Below, in pieces: positions 41,513 through 53,510 of a stretch of DNA of 64,000 bases. Location: contig NC_052472.1 in assembly GCF_009730915.1 (NCBI RefSeq), positions 12,777,707-12,841,706 of the forward strand, written 5' to 3'. Position 1 is the stretch's first letter. Every line of letters starts with the position of its first letter. Source of the DNA: Dioscorea cayenensis subsp. rotundata. Lineage: Eukaryota; Streptophyta; Magnoliopsida; Dioscoreales; Dioscoreaceae. Below the pieces are notes generated by a model that was not told where the DNA came from, did no database searches, and worked only from the letters and a program-made list of their open reading frames with translations. The translations under genes and the position numbers were made by a program.

Positions 41513-44015
41513 CGGGGGCTCATAGATCAAGGTTGCCCTCTTACCCATGGCTTGGAAACATGATGAGCAAAGTCTTTTGAAAGTAGACGGTGAATTATCA
41601 GGCTTGGGACCACCTAGCAATGATTCATCCAATTTGTTCGGTTCGCGCACATCACTAACAGCCTTGGAGAATTTCCGGTGGTTTCTCCTAGCCCTCTTCA
41701 TCATCCGGAGCACCTTCTTCATATTCCATCATTGTCCATCTCTTGGTCAAACAAACCCTCGTATGGGTCCGGATTAAACATTTCCTACATATATTCATCT
41801 CTCATTAGTAGTGTTTAGAAAATACAAAGTATCATCGAAATCAAGAGAATGACGAATGGCTTCAGCAAGGCGGTATGTGAGCTTGTCATCTTCAACTCTC
41901 AATGTTAACTCTCCGCCGTCATGTCAATCAATGCTTTAGAAGTCCGCAAGAATGGCCTCCCAAGTATCAAGGGTACATCCGCATCCTCATCAACGTCTAG
42001 CACCACAAAGTCTGCAGGAAATATGTACTTGTCCACCTTGACAAGCACGTCTTCAATGATACCCCTCGGATGTCTCACTGTTCGATCCGCCAATTTCAAA
42101 GTCATCCGAGTGGGCCTAGGCTCTCCCAAGCCTAGCTTCTAAAAGAAGGTGTATGGCATGACGTTGATACTGGCCCCTGAGTCCGCCAATGTCATTTCCT
42201 CACCCGAATTGCCAATGTTACACGAAATGATGAAGCTTCCCGGGTCTTTCTTCTTGTTCGACATATTCTTTTGCAACACTACCGAGCAAGAAGCATTTAA
42301 GATCACTGAAACACTGTCCTCCAACTTCCTCTTGTTAGTCAACAAATCCTTTAATAATTTTGTATACTTAGGCATTTGAGCCAATGTCTCAACAAAAGGA
42401 ATATTGATGTGCAGTTGTTTGAACAAACTCAGGACTTTCTTGTACTATTCATCCCCTTAGTCATTCTTCAATCTAGAGGGATAACGGATTCTTAGCTTGA
42501 AAGGTGGGGGTGCCACCTCCTTCTCTTTGCTTGCTCCCTTCTCAACCTCTATATCCTTGGGTGCGTGTTTATTGGGCTTCTCACTCAGAAGCTTACCCTC
42601 AACCTCACGACTACTTCTTAAAATGATCGCCTTCACATGCTCTCTAGGGTTGGTCTCGGTGTTACTCGGCAAGTTTCCTTGTGGCCTTTCTGATAAGGAC
42701 TTCGCAATCTGCCCTACTTGATTTTCAAGATTATATAAAGAGGCGGTGTGGTTACGAAGTATAGCCTCAACTGATTGGAACCTTGTATCAGATGATTGCA
42801 CAAACCTAGGTAAGGCCTTCTCCAAATAGTTCATTCGGGTCTCCAAACCTGAAACTCTGTTTTCAATGTTTGTGGTTTGCTGTTGTTGTTGGAAACCAGG
42901 TGGCCCCATGGCCTTTTGTAGACCTTGGTTGCTCCATGAGAAATTGGGATGACTCTTCCAACCCGGATTGTAGGTGTTGTTGTATGGCTTTCCTTGATTC
43001 CTCATAGAATTACCTACAAAATCGACATTCTCTACCGAAGATGCATCACCCATAGAGATCTAGCAATCAGAGGGAGCATGTCCTCCACCACACCCGGTGC
43101 AAGTAGTCACGGCCGCCACTCTATTCGAAGTTAGGAGATCTAACTTCGTACTCAATGATTCCACTTAAGCCGCCAATGAGGTTACTTCATCTATCTCATG
43201 GAGGCTGGCCATTTTTTCTTCTCCCTAGCATTCCATTGGTAGCTATTTAACCCCATTTCTTCAATTAGTTGATGGGCCATACCGGGGGTCTTGCTACCTA
43301 AGGTACCTCCTGCTGCCACATCCAAGAGTTGCCTTGTACTCAGATTTAAACCATTTTAAAAGGTCTAAACAATCATCCACTCTGGGAATCCATGTTGCGG
43401 GCACTTTCTCAGGAGCTCCTTGAACCTTTCCCACGTCTCAAATAGAGACTAAAATTCTGATTGTACAAAGGATGAGATCTCATTCCTAAGCTTTGCAGAT
43501 TTTTTGGGAGGGAAATAACGAGCAAGAAAAGCTTCTACCATCTCTTCCCATGTGGTAATTGATGCTCTAGGTAATGAGTGTAGCCACTGCTTCACTCTCC
43601 CTTTCAAGGAAAATGTGAAGGCTCACAACTTGATGGCATCATCCGTTACCCCGTTTATCTTAAGAATGTCGCACACCTCGAGGAAGTTCTCTATATGACT
43701 GTTTGGATCCTCATCGGCCAAACCATTAAACTGTGCTGATTACTGCAACATGTGGATGAGTACCGACTTCAGCTCGAAGTTTTGAGCTGTAATCAGGGGA
43801 CGCACAATACTCGATTGTGTCCCCAATACTGAAGGGCTTGCATAATCAGATAATGTCCACTACTGCTCATTCTGTTCTGTCATGTTTTCAGATTCTTCTA
43901 CTTCCAAATTAGCTAGATTAGACTGTTCTTGCACAGGTTCTTTCCCATTTTTTCTAAGTGTACGTTCGAGCTCGGGATCTCCTTCAATCAATATCGAAGG
44001 GTTCCCTCCGGTCAT
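41510..44015 (-). pseudogene. A2 gag-pro, broken
   Basis: ATG MTGGNPSILIEGD at 44015; the frame ends YEPP and TAA at 41510. Several stops and shifts: in the capsid (43740, 43500, 43440-43350), in the knuckle zone (43065), near 42450, 42140 (KL then stop) and 41900-41800. The pre-protease block and ADSGASINVMPY (42190-42155) keep the [21 protein letters not shown] is intact. Knuckle first Cys is present but shifted by lesions. No RT. Confidence 0.88.
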
Positions 44016-44133
44016 AACCTGGAGCTGCACCAAAAGAAGAAAACAAAATCAGAATGATGATAGAAAAGAAGATTTGAAATAGAATGAATGAATAGCTAAG
44101 AAAATAAAGTGCAAAGTATTTCTAAATGCCTAC

Positions 44134-44151
44134 TCCCCGGCAACGGCGCCA
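44134..44151 (-). promoter_or_regulatory. tRNA-Asp primer-binding site of A2, perfect
   Basis: Reverse complement TGGCGCCGTTGCCGGGGA matches the plant tRNA-Asp 3' end at all 18 positions, 6 nt inside the LTR end. Confidence 0.92.
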
Positions 44152-44157
44152 AAAACT

Positions 44158-45985
44158 TGACACGTTTGTATATGAGTGTAAACCGCAAGTGCACGGGTGT
44201 CAAAGTAATAATCCCAGATGAGTGGGTATTGTATCTACAGAGAGTAGTGAATAAAGACACTTAAGTTGTTTCTTAACTAATATGGAAGATAAATAGTGAT
44301 AAGTGTGACAAAATATGAAATAACGAAAATAAAAGCAACAAGATAGAGAGCACATGTAAAGGAGAAGGTAAGGCAGTCGATAAAGATGGGGTACCCGGAT
44401 ATTGATCCGCCTAGGACAATCGTTTCAAGTGCAAGAACCCTCTATTATACTTCCGAATTGATGCAACAATGAGTCGTGGAAATCCTTAATTACATGATCC
44501 CAGATCTAAGATCAACCATGCCTAACTCTATACATGTCCTAGAGGAGAGATTAAATAACCTCTCAACCTCGCACTCACATAGAATTGCAATGAGCTATAG
44601 GGATTCCAAGTGATAAAACCCATTACTATGTATACACCTAACCCTTTGGTCCAGGTGGAAGATCCCTAGCCACAATTATGCCCTAGGGGTTAAAATCACT
44701 TCAGCGCCTCACTCCGTTGCACTCACAACTAAGCCCAAGTGGAAGGTCATCCCTTACCAAATTCACTCTACTATGGCCGCAAAGAACTCTTTGGAAAATG
44801 GAGGTAAGATAGATCACACCAGAGGGGAAAGGAGACGCTCCGCTATCTCTCGACTCATCCTCTTAACCGTATCTAATCTAGCTTTGTCTAACTCTCATGG
44901 TGTGTCACTCACTCACAAGAGTTACCAATAAGAACCCTCAACCCTAGTCTCACTCTAGGGCAGTATTCATACAATCAAGTCTATAAGACTGGAACTCACA
45001 ATAAACATCAATTAATTGAAAGCATAATAAAGAGATTCAATGAAACGAATACATCCTAGGGTTCACAAATACCCAAGTACCCCCTAGCGGTTTAGCTATC
45101 CATGTAGCTAGATTCAATCAATGAAATCGAATGTAAAAACAAAGCATCCATAGAAAATCCCCTCGTTAGTCGTGGCGATGGTCTTGTGAAGAGTCCTCTA
45201 CTCGTCGCAAAGGTCCCTTTGTCCTGCCTAGGATACACCTTGCCGGATCGGTGCCGATGAAAGCTCTCCCACTAACCTTCTTCCAAACGGCATGTGATGT
45301 TAGAGCCATAGAACCTCTACAAAGCCATAGCCAATACCTCTCAAAATCCTAGCCGCTCCCTCTCTCAAGTTACGAAAAAGATGGAGAAAAAAAATACTGA
45401 AATCGGGGCTGAAATCGACTTTTAAAGGACTGACACCGGGAATCCACACGCCCATGTGGTCGCCCCTGTGGGTTTTTCACACGGGCATGTGGATTTTTCA
45501 CACACCCATGTGGATTCTCTGTTTTCCTGTTTTCTCGGCCGCCTGTAAATAGTACTGCTGCGGTATTTTTTGCTATAGTGTTTTCTACAATACCCTGCTA
45601 TAGTACCGGCCTGAAATACTCCTAAATCCATACTTTTATCGAGGTAACCCAAACGGACACACATTTACGTCGTGGATCGCCTTGCTTCTTTAATAACGGA
45701 CATGTTGGTGTAGATCTTGTTCTATATGCACAAGTCGGAATACTTGAATGTGACTGCCCTTGTGCCCCTCCAAATAGTTATGCTAACTTGAGTACGAGGA
45801 GGTTGGCACACATTCCCGCATCTGGAACCTTAGCAAGATTTCCTCCAAATTAGTGCATTACGACCCACATTGGCTTCTTTCTCTCATAATCGCCCTCACA
45901 ACCCTACCTGCATGAAAGTAAAATAAATACGCCCATATTAGCATTAAAACCCGAGAAAAGTAATGCTCAACATAAGGAAAGAACA
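44158..45985 (-). repeat. A2 5' LTR, main part
   Basis: Minus-strand LTR end at 44158 (TGACACG on plus strand). The first ~30 bp of the LTR lie at 52921-52951 beyond B2; GAACA at 45981-45985 is repeated at 52916-52920. Length without B2 is about 1859 bp. Confidence 0.88.
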
Positions 45986-47496
45986 TGATTCATTGCCCGC
46001 AAGTGTACGGGATCGCCAAGTAATACCCTGTGAGTGACACAGGGGTCGTAGTATTCCACGGGGCCAAGGAAGTATTATTACTCACTCTTAATCTATTATC
46101 CAGCCTACAATTCTTGGTATGAAGAACAAATGAAATAAAATAAAATAAACTAACTAATCTATGGCCGGGTAACTAGCACACAGATGTAAATAAACAAGGG
46201 AGTATCAAACATGAGAAGGTAGTGTTTGGACAAGGAATCTACCTAGGGTTGTCATTAAGTCCCAAACTAGGATGAGTTAAAGATGCATTGATGATAATTG
46301 AGACCTAGAGATCTCGTAAGTAGATTAGCCCCAATCTCTCGGTGACTAACCCCTGATCCCATACGAATGTCAATCAGAATTTCATCCGCATTAACAAACC
46401 TATGATCGCATTAAGTTCTAGGAAATCTCTAATAGGAGTAAACCTACTATCCTTCGGCTTAAACCTAGCAATGGAGGGCTACCAACACCCGATTTCTCGG
46501 CGTGTAGGTACAATTATCCCCTTTCAATCTTTCCTAGATCTAGTATAAGTGAGTAGGTCACATCTACGCATACAACTCATAGTAGAATTACGGATCTCTC
46601 CATACATGTAATTCTAGACATGAAAGCATGAAAGATTGAATCTCAAACAACCATCAAAATCAATGAAGAACAACATTCCAAGTTCATACACAAGATTAAC
46701 CCTAGGGTTCATCCAAATCCAAACACAACAATAAGTTAATACCTCATGACAAGGGACACTTAAACAACATACAAGGAAAAGAAAGACAATAAAGAAGCAA
46801 GAAAACCCCCTCTACGGTCTTGATCCCCTTGAATCGATGAAGCCTTGAATGGTGATGCAATGGTGGCTTAGATCTTCACTCCAACTCCTTCTCCTATGCT
46901 CCCCTCCCTCTTGGTGATGATGTGTGCTCGTTTCCCCCAAGGATTGTCGCCGGAGGATGGCCGGAAGACCTCAAGATTGTGAGGTGGCGGCGGCCCAAGA
47001 GGCCAAGAAGAAGTCTCTCTAAAAGTCTTCCAAGATGCCTAATATACCCACCAAATGGCCTCCATCCCGAGTGCCATGCCACTCGCTATGGAGCTCAACA
47101 TTGACACTATTTGGGGTAGGCAAATTCCATCAAGTAAATATCTTCTATTATAGCTACAGTGACCATCCCGGGCACCATTGAGGCCGTATGCCATGATTAG
47201 ATTCCTGACTCGAAAATTCCCCAGATGCTACAGTGGTAACTACAGTGATTTTGCTACAGTCGGACTACAGTACTCCAACTACAGTCTTTTACTGCAGGGA
47301 ATACGCTACAGTACTGCGACATGGTTTTTCTTCTCTTTTTCGCCCGAATCATATCTTCGTGTCTTCCATGGCGTTCCCGTGCCCTGAAAAGCAAATAACA
47401 CACGATTAAGCACAAAAAGGGCATTAATTCTAATGAAAATACATGCTAGAGATAACAAATACATATACTAAAATACATACATTTAGACACTTATCA
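45986..47496 (-). repeat. B2 3' LTR
   Basis: Minus strand TGATAAGTGTCTAAATG at 47496 to GGGCAATGAATCA at 45986, 1511 bp. Contains TATA-like 'gtatatta' near 47040 (reverse), TACTGTAGC words (47210-47320), and U5 with CCCGTACACTTGCGGG. Confidence 0.92.
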
Positions 47497-47536
47497 AATA
47501 TCCCCACACCTAACCATTTGCTTGTCCCCAAGCAAA
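47497..47536 (-). promoter_or_regulatory. Terminal hairpin plus polypurine tract, B2
   Basis: TTTGCTTG / CAAGCAAA stem (47517-47524, 47529-47536) with sense loop GGGA, then AGGTGTGGGGATATT abutting the LTR. Confidence 0.8.
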
Positions 47537-48529
47537 CACATCATGAAAACAAAGATAATGATAAGTGGCTAAATGTATTACCTCCGGCTCAAATAAATAC
47601 AAGACTCCACAAGCAATGGAAAATGATAACTAGATGATGAGTTACAAACAGTAAGCACACAGAAAGATCTTGTCTCACCTCTATATGTCTGTGCCATGTG
47701 TGCGAACCTTGTATTTCATCTGCCCTGATCTGGTCTAGCCTACTGACTTCAATCAGTACAGCTCTAGATGCTAATCACTCCACAGGCAAGAGTACTAGGT
47801 CTTAAAATGCTAAGTGCCACTCCAATGAACAAGTAAGATCCTTCTAAGCTTAAAAACTTGAACTAACTCCCTATTCTTCTCAAAACCTCTAGTAGGTAGC
47901 CAAAAAGATCACTAGGGTTTTTATTTTCATTTCATTTCATTTCATTTTTCTTTCTTTTTCGAGTCCGACTAACATAGACTGCACCGAAAATCTTTCTAGA
48001 GGGTGCACATGTTGGTTAGGCACAAGAGCCACCCAACTACTCGATTACAGTCTACATAGACGCATTCATGCTTCATTAGCAGAGGAATACTGACATAGAC
48101 TCATTTTTCTTTTTACTCTTTTCACTTTTTCATTTCTCTTTCATTTTAAATTTTTTTTTTTCACAATCACCCTAGATCACGCCTTCAGACTACACTACAA
48201 GCCACAAAACTAGGGCTAGCTCAACAAGACTTGGAAGTTCTTAAGAGTTCATTGAAAGAAAGAACTTAGAATTCTAAGGCCAAGTACTCAAAGTTGTGTG
48301 TTAAGCAATCAAGAGAGATAGAGTAGTCATGTTGGCTATTCCCAGGGCATCAACACAAGATTCAGTGCACAAGACAATACTAGAGGTGAAACAAGATTCA
48401 ATAGAGTACAACAACAAGTATGTAACTCAAATCGATCATTAAACCATGCTAGAAGAGTCTTACAATAATGAACAAGCCATCATGGGTACACTAGCATGTA
48501 AACAATCACCCTAATACATATAATACACC
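47537..48529 (-). other. B2 3' noncoding region
   Basis: No gene. Conserved with 12097-13070 of B1, including the T-rich tracts (A-rich in sense) and repeated ACATAGAC words at about 47970, 48055 and 48095. No open frame supported. Confidence 0.65.
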
Positions 48530-48569
48530 CATCCCCACACCTAGTGTTGTACATTGTCCCCAATGTACA
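48530..48569 (-). promoter_or_regulatory. Internal hairpin plus purine tract, B2
   Basis: TGTACATTG / CAATGTACA (48548-48556, 48561-48569), perfect 9-bp stem with sense loop GGGA; sense strand continues TAGGTGTGGGGATGGG. Confidence 0.75.
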
Positions 48570-48884
48570 CTAATCATGAAAAACATAATGATATATGCAA
48601 TGAAAACAAATGAGGAGGGTGGAACGAACTTCCCCGGTTATTCTTGTGCATACGGCGAGATGTGACCCGAACACAAAGTATGGCGAGCTATACATGTTGG
48701 GTCGGGCTTCCACCAAATGGAAGGAGGGCTCACCAAGCTCCCTTAATGCCCTGCAAGGCATAAAAGGGACACCATCATTCCGCAAAAATTTACAAAAATG
48801 AGATGGGGAGTAATCATGCAAACACTAAGACAAAAACTAGAAAAAAAAATAAAAGCTAAACAATAAAACAAAGTGTCCATGCTA

Positions 48885-49014
48885 GCCCTTGTCTTTAGAA
48901 TTAGGTTTCTTTATCACAAAATGACATCTTGTACTATGGTATTCTTGTCCAAAAATGTGGTCACTCATGTGGTGTAAATATATTTCCATGGTTGTTGCCA
49001 ATTTCTTCATCCTC
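48885..49014 (-). pseudogene. B2 ORF1 stub
   Basis: ATG MMRMKKLATTMEIY at about 49012 directly after an acceptor-like TTTTTCATGATTTGTAG and GA. About 45 codons remain open. It has the position and start context of B1 ORF1 (11318), but no ORF1 core block is left, so identity rests on context. Confidence 0.45.
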
Positions 49015-50084
49015 ATCATTCCTACAAATCATGAAAAACCCAATCAAGCATAGAGGAATCCAATAGAGTGCATAATGTGGCATGAAAATGGATAAAACAT
49101 GAAGAAAATGGGGTGTATAGGATCCATACGGGCATAAGGAGTCCGTATGGGTACTATTCAATTTGCAAGAGTTTCCCCTCATCATGAATTCGAAAAAATT
49201 TGTACATAAATTCGAGATAAATCAAAGACATGATGATCATACCACAAAATACAAGCAAAAAGCTTGAAACAATCCACACAAAAACTCAAGAAAGCAAGAA
49301 GAAAAGAAAAGAAATTTTTTTCATTCACAACAAGCTTCATACCAACAAAGATGTAGAGCACTTTAGTGGAGCTTGAAGGAGAACACTAGATCTAATTCCC
49401 AAGGAGATGTGGAGATGATTTAGAGCGGCATTTAGTGAGATCCGGCCATGGAGAGGTAAATCATGGAAGCTAAGTCTCGGTTGGAGAAGAAGAAGAATGA
49501 GGAGAGAGACAAGTTGACAAGGTTCTCATGAAGAAATAGGGAGTCTTCACGGTCTCTATGAGGTGCTCATAGAGCCCGCGAGGAGTAGTGAAAAAGTTTC
49601 TGAATTTTTCTTGATGGTCTCTATGCACTCTCATAGAGCCCGCGAGGAGTAGTGAAAAAAAGTTTCTGAATTTGTCTTTGATGGGCTCTATGCACTCCTC
49701 ATAGAGCCCATGAAGAGTAGTTCAAAGTTTCTGGATTTTTTTTAGGACCTCTATGCACTCCTCATAGAGGCTGTAAGGCTCTCAAAACATGTTATAAAGT
49801 CTTATTTGCTTCTCCAAACACATGGGCAGCGCTACAAAGTGTTCTTAAATCATCTCCACCATGAACTAATGGTTCAAAATTTCGATCTAACACATAAAAT
49901 GATAGCCCAAACAAGTGCGACTCCACAATAAAATCAAGTAAACAACCACATGGACAATGATCATGATAAACAAAACAATGAGAGCATGGACTTATTCAAA
50001 TTAGCAACTCTAAGAAAATACAAAAAATAACAAGAACATGAATACAAAGAACACAAAAACATGAAAATAAACCCCCGAATGCTT
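49015..50084 (-). repeat. B2 hairpin spacer
   Basis: 49545-49775 contains four units of about 75 bp built on CTCTATGAG / CTCATAGAG (best copy 49554-49574, loop GTG). The B1 counterpart uses CTCAATGAG / CTCATTGAG, a compensatory difference. 49115-49160 has another short inverted pair. No gene; lies in the predicted intron. Confidence 0.78.
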
Positions 50085-50150
50085 GGGTTGCCTCCCAAGA
50101 AGCGCTTGTTTAACGTCATTAGCTCGACGTACCTCTTTCTTACCTTAAGG
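50085..50150 (-). promoter_or_regulatory. Post-protease-type motif with splice-donor consensus, B2
   Basis: Minus strand: CCT-TAA stop overlapping AAG|GTAAGAAAGAGG (boundary 50144/50143), followed by 'acgttaaacaagcgcttctt' and 'gggaggcaacccaagc'. It is retained although the protease itself has been deleted. Confidence 0.62.
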
Positions 50151-51255
50151 AGGCTTGAAGAGGGTGTGGTCCTCCCGGAAACATGTAGCATAGCTACTTC
50201 CATGAAAGAAAAGAATTACCTTCCGGGATGGTGAGCTTGCGGAGACCAAGAACTTGGTACCTTTAGGCCTCCATGGAATAAGTTTAGGCCGAGAGTTGTG
50301 CAACTTAAACTTGGGCGGATCCTTAGATGGTTTGAGCATCCTCCCCGCTCCCATTCTATTCCCGGCTGAATTTCCTTGGAGCTTCCTCAAAAATTGTTTC
50401 GGTCTCCATGGAAATAGGTATGGTTGAAAACTTTTCAAACTTGGCATCGGTGGGTCCTTGGACGGTGTAAACCTCCTACCCATATCTCCTTCTTCAACCA
50501 ATGTCAATCTTCCATTAATTACCCACAAATATCGTTTGGGCCTCCAAGGAAAAAGTTTTGGTTGGGACGTGTCCAACATTAGCATCGGTGGGTCATTGGA
50601 TGGCTTCAACCTCCTACCCATATCTTCAATTGTCCCAAATAATTTTCTTTTGTGCTTGGTGATTTGAGTCACTTCCATGCTAAGGGCTAGCTCAAGTGAT
50701 ATTTGTGCCACTTCTTCTACCTTTTTCACCTTCAATGCACCAAAGTTCTCAACCACTTCCCTTCCATCATATTTCTCTTCAATTTCATTGTTGCTTGTGG
50801 TTGGAAGTTCAATTGCTCGCTCTTGGAATAATTGTTCAACCCGATTCTCTAATTTGTGAAGAGAAGCTTGCACCAACAAAAGTGTGGCATCGATGGCCTC
50901 AAATCGGGCATTACATTTGGCGTCAAGTGCATGAAGTTCGGTGGTGAGGGCATCAAATTTGGTGTTGACGTCTCGAAATCTCGATTCAGTATTTATCATG
51001 AACTTTGCCAACACATCCTCTGTAGTAAATCTTTTTTATTGGCAGTGGTTGTGGCATTTGGGAACCTTGAGGAGGTGCAACCTCTTGATTTTTCCCTTGA
51101 TTCAATGAAAAATTTGGGTGGTATTTCCACCCCGGATTGTAAGTTGAGCTGTAAGGGTTTCCTTGTGGTCTTTGGTTTTCAATATAATCAGCATGGGCAT
51201 CAACATTAGTGGCTGAAATTGAGTTAGAATCATTCAAATTGCGAGCCCCTTGCAT
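50145..51255 (-). pseudogene. B2 shortened gag-derived protein with triple repeat
   Basis: Starts MQGARNLNDS (51255) then QRPQGNPYSSTYNPGWKYHPNFS, the post-knuckle segment of B gag. One frameshift in an A-run near 51025 leads to 51014-50145 (289 codons open). That part has a coiled-coil-like stretch (about residues 14-65) and three imperfect ~46-residue repeats at about 132-161, 178-207 and 223-252, each with KPS(N/K)DPP and FPWRPK or IPWRPK, ending LFKPP and stop. Capsid, zinc knuckle and retropepsin are absent. No known function for the repeats. Confidence 0.75.
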
Positions 51256-51404
51256 TTGCCAAGAAAATTGTACCTTGCACAAAAGAGTATAAAAAGAACA
51301 AAGTTAAACAAAATAGGAAAAGTATATACAAAGAGTAATATGTACAAATAAAAGAAAAATGGCTAGAGCAATAGATTACAAGCTTTCCTAATATTCCTTG
51401 AATG

Positions 51405-51422
51405 TCCCCGGCAACGGCGCCA
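51405..51422 (-). promoter_or_regulatory. tRNA-Asp primer-binding site of B2, perfect
   Basis: Reverse complement TGGCGCCGTTGCCGGGGA, 18 of 18 matches, 6 nt from the LTR. Confidence 0.92.
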
Positions 51423-51428
51423 AAAACT

Positions 51429-52915
51429 TGATTGATCGCCCGCAAGTGTACGGGATCGCCAAGTAATACCCTGTGAGTGACACAGGGGTCGTAGTATTCC
51501 ACGGGGCCAAGGAAGTATTATTACTCACCCTTCATCTATTATCTAGCCTACAATTCTTGGTATGAAGAACAAATGAAATAAAATAAAATAAACTAACTAA
51601 TCTATGGCCGGGTAACTAGCACACAGATGTAAATAAACAAGGGAGTATCAAGCATGAGAAGGTAGTGTTTGGACAAGGAATCTGCCTAGGGTTGCCATTA
51701 AGTCCCAAACTAGGATGAGTTAAAGATGCATTGATGATAATTGAGACCTAGAGATCTCGTAAGTAGATTAGCCCCAATCTCTCTATAACTAACTATTGAT
51801 CCCATACGAATGTCAATCAGAATTTCATCTGGATTAACAAACCTATGATCGCATTAAGTTCTAGGAAATCTCTAATAGGAGTAAACCTACTATCCTTTGG
51901 CTTAAACCAAGCAATGGAGGGCTACCAACAACCAATTTCTCGGCGTGTAGGTACAAGTATCCCCTTTCAATCTCTCCTAGATCTAGTATACGTGAGTAGG
52001 TCACATCTACGCATACAACTCATAGTAGAATTACGGATCTCTCCATACATGTAATTCTAGACATGAAAGCATGAAAGATTGAATCTCAAACAACCATTAA
52101 AATCAATTAAGAACAACATTCCAAGTTCATACACAAGATTAACCATAGGGTTCATCCAAATCCAAACACAACAATAAGTTAATCTCTCATGACAAGGGAC
52201 ACATAAACAACATACAAGGAAAAGAAAGACAATAAAGAAGCAAGAAAACCCCCTCTACGGTCTTGATCCACTTGAATCGATGAAGCCTTGAATGGTGATG
52301 CAATGGTGGCTTAGATCTTCACTCCAACTCCTTCTCCTATGCTCCTCTCCCTCTTGGTGATGATGTGTGCTCATTTCCCCCAAGGATCGTCGCCGGAGGA
52401 TGGCCGGAAGACCTCAAGATTGTGTGGTGGCGGCGGCCCAAGAAGCCAAGAAGAAGTCTCTCTAAAAGTCTTCCAATATCTCTAATATACCCTCCAAATT
52501 GCCTCCATCCCGAGTGCCATGCCACTCGCTATGGAGCTCAACATTGACACTATTTGGGGTAGGCAAACTCCATCAAGTAAATATCTTCTATTATAGCTAC
52601 AATGACCATCCCGGGCTCCATACCGGGCACCATTGAGGCCGTATGCCATGATTACATTCCTGACTCGAAAACTTCCTATGTGCTACAATGGCAGTTACAG
52701 TGATTTTGCTACAGTGTCGGGCTACACTGATTTTGCGACCTGGTTTTCTTTCTCTTTTTCGCCCGAATCATATCTTCGTGTCTTCCATGGCGCTCCCCTG
52801 CCCTGAAAAGCAAATAACAGACGATTAGGCACAAAACGGCCATCAATTCTCATGAAAATGCATGCTAGAGGTAACAAATACATATACTCAAATACGTACA
52901 TTTAGACACTTATTA
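51429..52915 (-). repeat. B2 5' LTR
   Basis: Minus strand begins at 52915 (TAATAAGTG, TGATAAG with one change) and ends GGGCGATCAATCA at 51429, 1487 bp. Very similar to 45986-47496, with a few dozen bp less in the promoter-proximal part. Confidence 0.92.
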
Positions 52916-52956
52916 GAACACTTCGTATTCTTAGCACACAAGCACTTATCAATTTG

Positions 52957-53510
52957 TCAAAATGAAGATATGTCATTTCTGAGCTTTGTAATTTTTCGCC
53001 GAAGGAAAATATCGAGTAAGGAACTTCTCGGCCAATTATGCCAATGTGGTAATTGACCCTTGTGAAAAGGATCTTAGCCATTACTTGGCCCATTCCTCGC
53101 ACTGAAAACAAAAATAATCAAAGGTGAACTGCATCCTTGGACACATTCATTTGCCTTAAAGGTGTCACAAACTATGGGTACTCATCCGGAAAACCATCAA
53201 ACTGGCACATCTGTTGCACCATCTAAATGAAGTTAGGCTTTAACTCAAAGTTATTCGCCACTACAGTTAGGCTTCAACTCAAAGTCCTTCAACTCAAAGT
53301 AGTTCTCCCTTAGATCCAACTCCAAACCCTAGCCATTAGTCCTCAGTCACCTTGCCAAAATTGGATGGCTAAATAACTTTTTCAACTTTGTAGTTATATC
53401 CCTTGGAATTTGGACATTACATAGGCAAGTACACGGGTATGTACTTTACCCATTAAAAAATACACTCATCACTAATCACGATTCACCCCTAATCCTGTGG
53501 AAATGAGAGT
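52957..53510 (-). pseudogene. Element D gag, N-terminal fragment
   Basis: Minus strand words FELKPNFI.MVQQMCQFDGFPDEYP, VTPLRQMNV and a decayed RYFPS-like motif parallel A gag FELKPAFIHMLQQSAQFNGLADEDP and following. Many stops. Between 53265 and 53320 a short direct duplication of 'ctttgagttgaag' repeats the FELK word. The right edge is the truncated A5 element. Together with 22130-22675 and 560-1745 it is one ancient gag-pro. Confidence 0.72.

Larger units (their letters stand above)
45986..52915 (-). mobile_element. B2: short B-family derivative in A2 5' LTR
   Basis: Perfect TSD GAACA (45981-45985, 52916-52920). LTRs 45986-47496 and 51429-52915 are very similar by eye, so insertion is relatively recent and later than A2. 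The 3.9-kb interior has a perfect Asp PBS, a shortened gag without capsid, knuckle or protease, the post-pro motif, hairpin units, an ORF1 stub and both hairpin/purine modules. It could only move with proteins supplied in trans. Confidence 0.92.
22676..52951 (-). mobile_element. A2: Athila-like element carrying three nested elements
   Basis: Minus-strand A element inserted in D gag with a perfect TSD ATTTG (22671-22675, 52952-52956). Own parts in transcription order: 5' LTR (52951-52921 and 45985-44158), PBS, gag-pro (44015-41510), hairpin array, ORF1 (40124-39235), 3' region (39125-39121 joined to 25713-24556), 3' LTR (24555-22676). Own sequence is about 9.9 kb. A3 (with A4) interrupts the 3' region and B2 interrupts the 5' LTR. 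There is no reverse transcriptase or integrase. Confidence 0.85.

Noticed and set aside
44134..44151. tRNA-Asp similarity (also 3639, 7448, 35176, 37305, 51405)
   Set aside because: Only the 18-nt 3' end complement is present next to an LTR, as expected for a primer-binding site. There is no tRNA gene body.
46894..47104. Overlapping 60-62-codon frames in B2 LTRs (also 52337-52547)
   Set aside because: Same sequence in both LTRs of one element, open on both strands, no homologue in the B1 LTRs. Considered chance.
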